DNA of 9,782 nucleotides from an uncultured Olsenella sp. (GTDB taxonomy: Bacteria > Actinomycetota > Coriobacteriia > Coriobacteriales > Atopobiaceae), in NCBI GenBank assembly GCA_947253595.1, contig CAMXZR010000063.1, positions 1-9,782 of the forward strand, written 5' to 3'. A program made the position numbers and the translations under genes. Within the stretch, counting starts at the first letter, position 1. Each line of letters begins with the position of its first letter. Below are positions 7,823 through 9,782 of the stretch, one piece after another. Under the pieces are notes generated by a model. The model was not told where the DNA came from, made no database searches, and saw only the letters and a program-made list of their open reading frames with translations.

Positions 7823-9782
7823 TTGAGCCCCATCCTCGTCGTCATAGCAGTCCTCGCGTTGGTTCTCGCGGTCCTGCTCGTCAGCTTCTTCCTGGTGGGC
7901 AGGGGAGAGGCGCGCTTCACCTTCGACATAGGCGGAGCCTCCCCCAAGGCATCGGGGGGCTCGGACACCTCCCCCGAGACGGGCTTCAAGACCCGCTTCT
8001 TTGGGCTCGGGGTCTTCTCGGGTTCGGTCATCGCGGTGCTTCTCGCCCGGCTCTGGTCCATGCAGCTCCTCTCGAGCGACGACTACGCCTCGCAGGCGGA
8101 GTCGAACCGCACGCGCACCATCTCGGTGGTCGCCCCGCGCGGACGAATCCTGGACCGCAACGGGGAGGAGCTCGTCACCAACCGCGCGAGCCTCACCGTG
8201 GTGGCCAAGGGCGACGTTGCCGAGAACGACGTGGAGGTCCGCCTGCTGGCCAACCTCATCGGCATGCCACCCATGGCCGTCAGGCGCAAGGTCCAGAACA
8301 GCTCCGCCGGCGCGCAGAGCCTGAGGACGGTCGCGGTGGACGTCTCGCGTCGGGTGGTCGCATACATCGACGAGCACCCCTACCTCTTCGAGGGCGTGAG
8401 CGTGGAGCAGCGCACCCAGCGGCTGTACCCCAAGGGGAGTCTCGCCGCGCACGTCCTGGGCTACACGGGCTCAATCACGGCCGAGCAGGCCGAGCAGCTC
8501 GACTCCAACGCCACCGAGGGCTCCATCGACTACGAGCTGGGGGACACGGTGGGGCAGGCGGGCGTGGAGTACCAGTACGAGTCCGTGCTCCAGGGGGTCA
8601 AGGGCGAGCAGAAGGTGTACGTTAACGCCGACGGCAAGGTGCTCTCGTACTCCAGCGTCGTCGAGGCCAGGAGCGGATCGGACGTCATCCTCACCATCGA
8701 CGCGGGCGTCCAGCAGGTCGCTGAGGAGTCCCTCGCGCGCAACATCAAGGCGAGGCGCGATGCGGGCTGCGCCGAGTGCTACGGCGGCTGCGCCATCGCC
8801 ATGGACGTCACCAACGGAGAGATCATAGCCCTGGCCAGTGAGCCGACCTTCTCGCCCAACGTGTTCGTGGGAGGCATCTCGACCGACGACTGGGACAAGC
8901 TCTCGTCCGAGGCCTCCTACAACCCTCTCGTCAACAGGGCCATCGCGGGCCAGTATCCCTCGGCGTCGACCATCAAGCCTCTCTCGACCTTCGCAGCGCT
9001 CGACTACGGCATCGCCACGGCGAGCTCGCACTTCAACTGCGAGGGCTATTGGACGGGCTTTGGCAAGGACTACGGCCAGTACTGCTGGAATCACAACGGC
9101 CATGGCGACATGACGCTCCAGACGGGCATCACCTACTCCTGCGACGTCGTCTTCTACGAGATAGGCAAGGGCTTCTTCTACTCCGACAGCAAGAACGGCC
9201 TCCAGGAGACCTTCAAGAAGTGGGGCCTGGGCTCGAACGAGGGCATCGACCTTCCCGGCGAGGCTGCCGGGCGCGTTCCCGACGCGGACTGGAAGTGGGA
9301 GAACTACAGCTACGCTGACGACGACGCCCGTTCATGGCAGGGCGGGGACAACACCAACCTCGTCATCGGGCAGGGCGACCTCCTGGTGACCCCGCTCCAG
9401 ATGCTCTGTGCCTATGCCGGCGTGTCAACGAGGGGCAAGGTCTGGCAGCCCCACGTCCTCAAGGCGGTCAAGTCCTCCGTGGGCAGCGGGTCGGTGGTCG
9501 ACTACAAGCCCAGCGTGCTGCGCCAGGTGGACGAGGACGCCTCGTACATGGACCTGGTGCACGCGGGCCTCGTGGGCGTGATCTACGAGGAGTCCGAGGC
9601 CCAGGCCTCGCACTTCACCAACCTCTCGCACAAGGTCGCTGGAAAGACGGGGACGGCCGAGACGTCGCGCTCCAATCCCACCGGCTGGTTCGTCGCCTAT
9701 GCTCCGGCAGACGACCCCAAGTACGTCGTCGCCTCGCTCATCGAGTACGGCGGCTACGGCTCCGAGGGAGCCATGTATGTGG
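7823..9782 (+). CDS. mrdA: Penicillin-binding protein 2, class B transpeptidase (3' end beyond window)
   Basis: An elongation-specific DD-transpeptidase that cross-links peptidoglycan outside the membrane, normally paired with RodA. The frame is open for 653 codons to the right edge. The N-terminus has two hydrophobic segments (about 3-26 and 59-79) instead of the usual one. The second precedes the canonical NRTRTISVVAPRGRILDRNG dimerisation-domain start (95-114). The transpeptidase motifs are SxxK as S382-T-I-K385, SxN-like as S439-C-D441 and KTG at 608-610, each with a correct surrounding block: YPSASTIKPLS, TYSCDVVFYEIG and GKTGTAE. Seven cysteines are predicted to be external: 316, 319, 323, 406, 421, 440 and 529. 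SCD at motif 2 is normal for PBP2. The block before the Ser departs from the usual YPPGSTFK. Start at TTG, ten bases after mreD. Perhaps tens of residues are missing, and rodA may follow. Confidence 0.95.
   Translation, partial: MSPILVVIAVLALVLAVLLVSFFLVGRGEARFTFDIGGASPKASGGSDTSPETGFKTRFFGLGVFSGSVIAVLLARLWSMQLLSSDDYASQAESNRTRTISVVAPRGRILDRNGEELVTNRASLTVVAKGDVAENDVEVRLLANLIGMPPMAVRRKVQNSSAGAQSLRTVAVDVSRRVVAYIDEHPYLFEGVSVEQRTQRLYPKGSLAAHVLGYTGSITAEQAEQLDSNATEGSIDYELGDTVGQAGVEYQYESVLQGVKGEQKVYVNADGKVLSYSSVVEARSGSDVILTIDAGVQQVAEESLARNIKARRDAGCAECYGGCAIAMDVTNGEIIALASEPTFSPNVFVGGISTDDWDKLSSEASYNPLVNRAIAGQYPSASTIKPLSTFAALDYGIATASSHFNCEGYWTGFGKDYGQYCWNHNGHGDMTLQTGITYSCDVVFYEIGKGFFYSDSKNGLQETFKKWGLGSNEGIDLPGEAAGRVPDADWKWENYSYADDDARSWQGGDNTNLVIGQGDLLVTPLQMLCAYAGVSTRGKVWQPHVLKAVKSSVGSGSVVDYKPSVLRQVDEDASYMDLVHAGLVGVIYEESEAQASHFTNLSHKVAGKTGTAETSRSNPTGWFVAYAPADDPKYVVASLIEYGGYGSEGAMYV

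Noticed and set aside
7583..9103. Minus-strand open frames of 289 and 210 codons opposite mrdA
   Set aside because: The plus strand shows all three transpeptidase motifs in one uninterrupted frame, so these are shadows.
7823..9782. Suspected broken or frameshifted PBP2, because no ATG- or GTG-started complete frame covers it
   Set aside because: Direct reading gives one continuous frame from TTG 7823 to the edge, with motifs in the right order. It only lacks an ATG start and its end lies outside.

Overview
The window is GC-rich and densely coding. All seven genes I can support lie on the + strand. High GC, frequent GTG/TTG starts, an actinobacterial style of MreB, and a complete rod-shape (mre) cluster in such a genome suggest a rod-shaped or coccobacillary high-GC actinobacterium. 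My best guess is the class Coriobacteriia (Olsenella/Atopobiaceae-like). That placement is inferred from recognised protein sequence and was not tested by any search.

Layout: (1) The last three quarters of an AcnA/IRP1-type aconitase enters from the left edge and ends at 1958. (2) After 35 bases comes a membrane protein with two N-terminal zinc ribbons and a helical extracytoplasmic part (1994-3001), of unknown function. (3) A gap of about 120 bases (3002-3121) holds the only convincing promoter-like sequence, with an extended -10 at 3041-3049, followed by a leader with direct and inverted repeats. (4) A cytoplasmic cyclophilin-type peptidyl-prolyl isomerase follows (3122-3670). (5) Next is a single-pass membrane protein with cytoplasmic TPR repeats and a small extracytoplasmic domain (3704-5113). 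(6) The cell-shape cluster is mreB (5164-6210), mreC (6217-7230), mreD (7240-7812) and a PBP2-type transpeptidase, mrdA (7823 to the right edge, incomplete). The last four genes are separated by only 6, 9 and 10 bases.

How the genes fit together: MreB filaments inside the membrane, MreC and MreD in and across it, and the class B transpeptidase PBP2 outside are the core of the elongation machinery that inserts peptidoglycan along the side wall. Its usual partner, the glycosyltransferase RodA, would be expected just beyond the right edge. No terminator-like hairpin is visible between 3044 and the right edge, so the isomerase, the TPR protein and mreBCD-mrdA may form one transcript. This makes the TPR protein the best candidate in the window for an uncharacterised envelope or morphogenesis partner.

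I see no RNA genes, CRISPR arrays, insertion sequences, attachment sites or phage genes. The notable details are the structured isomerase leader, a possible leaderless longer form of the isomerase, an extra N-terminal membrane segment and a CxxCxxxC cluster in PBP2, a non-canonical active-site motif in PBP2, and a perfect hairpin inside the first codons of mreB.
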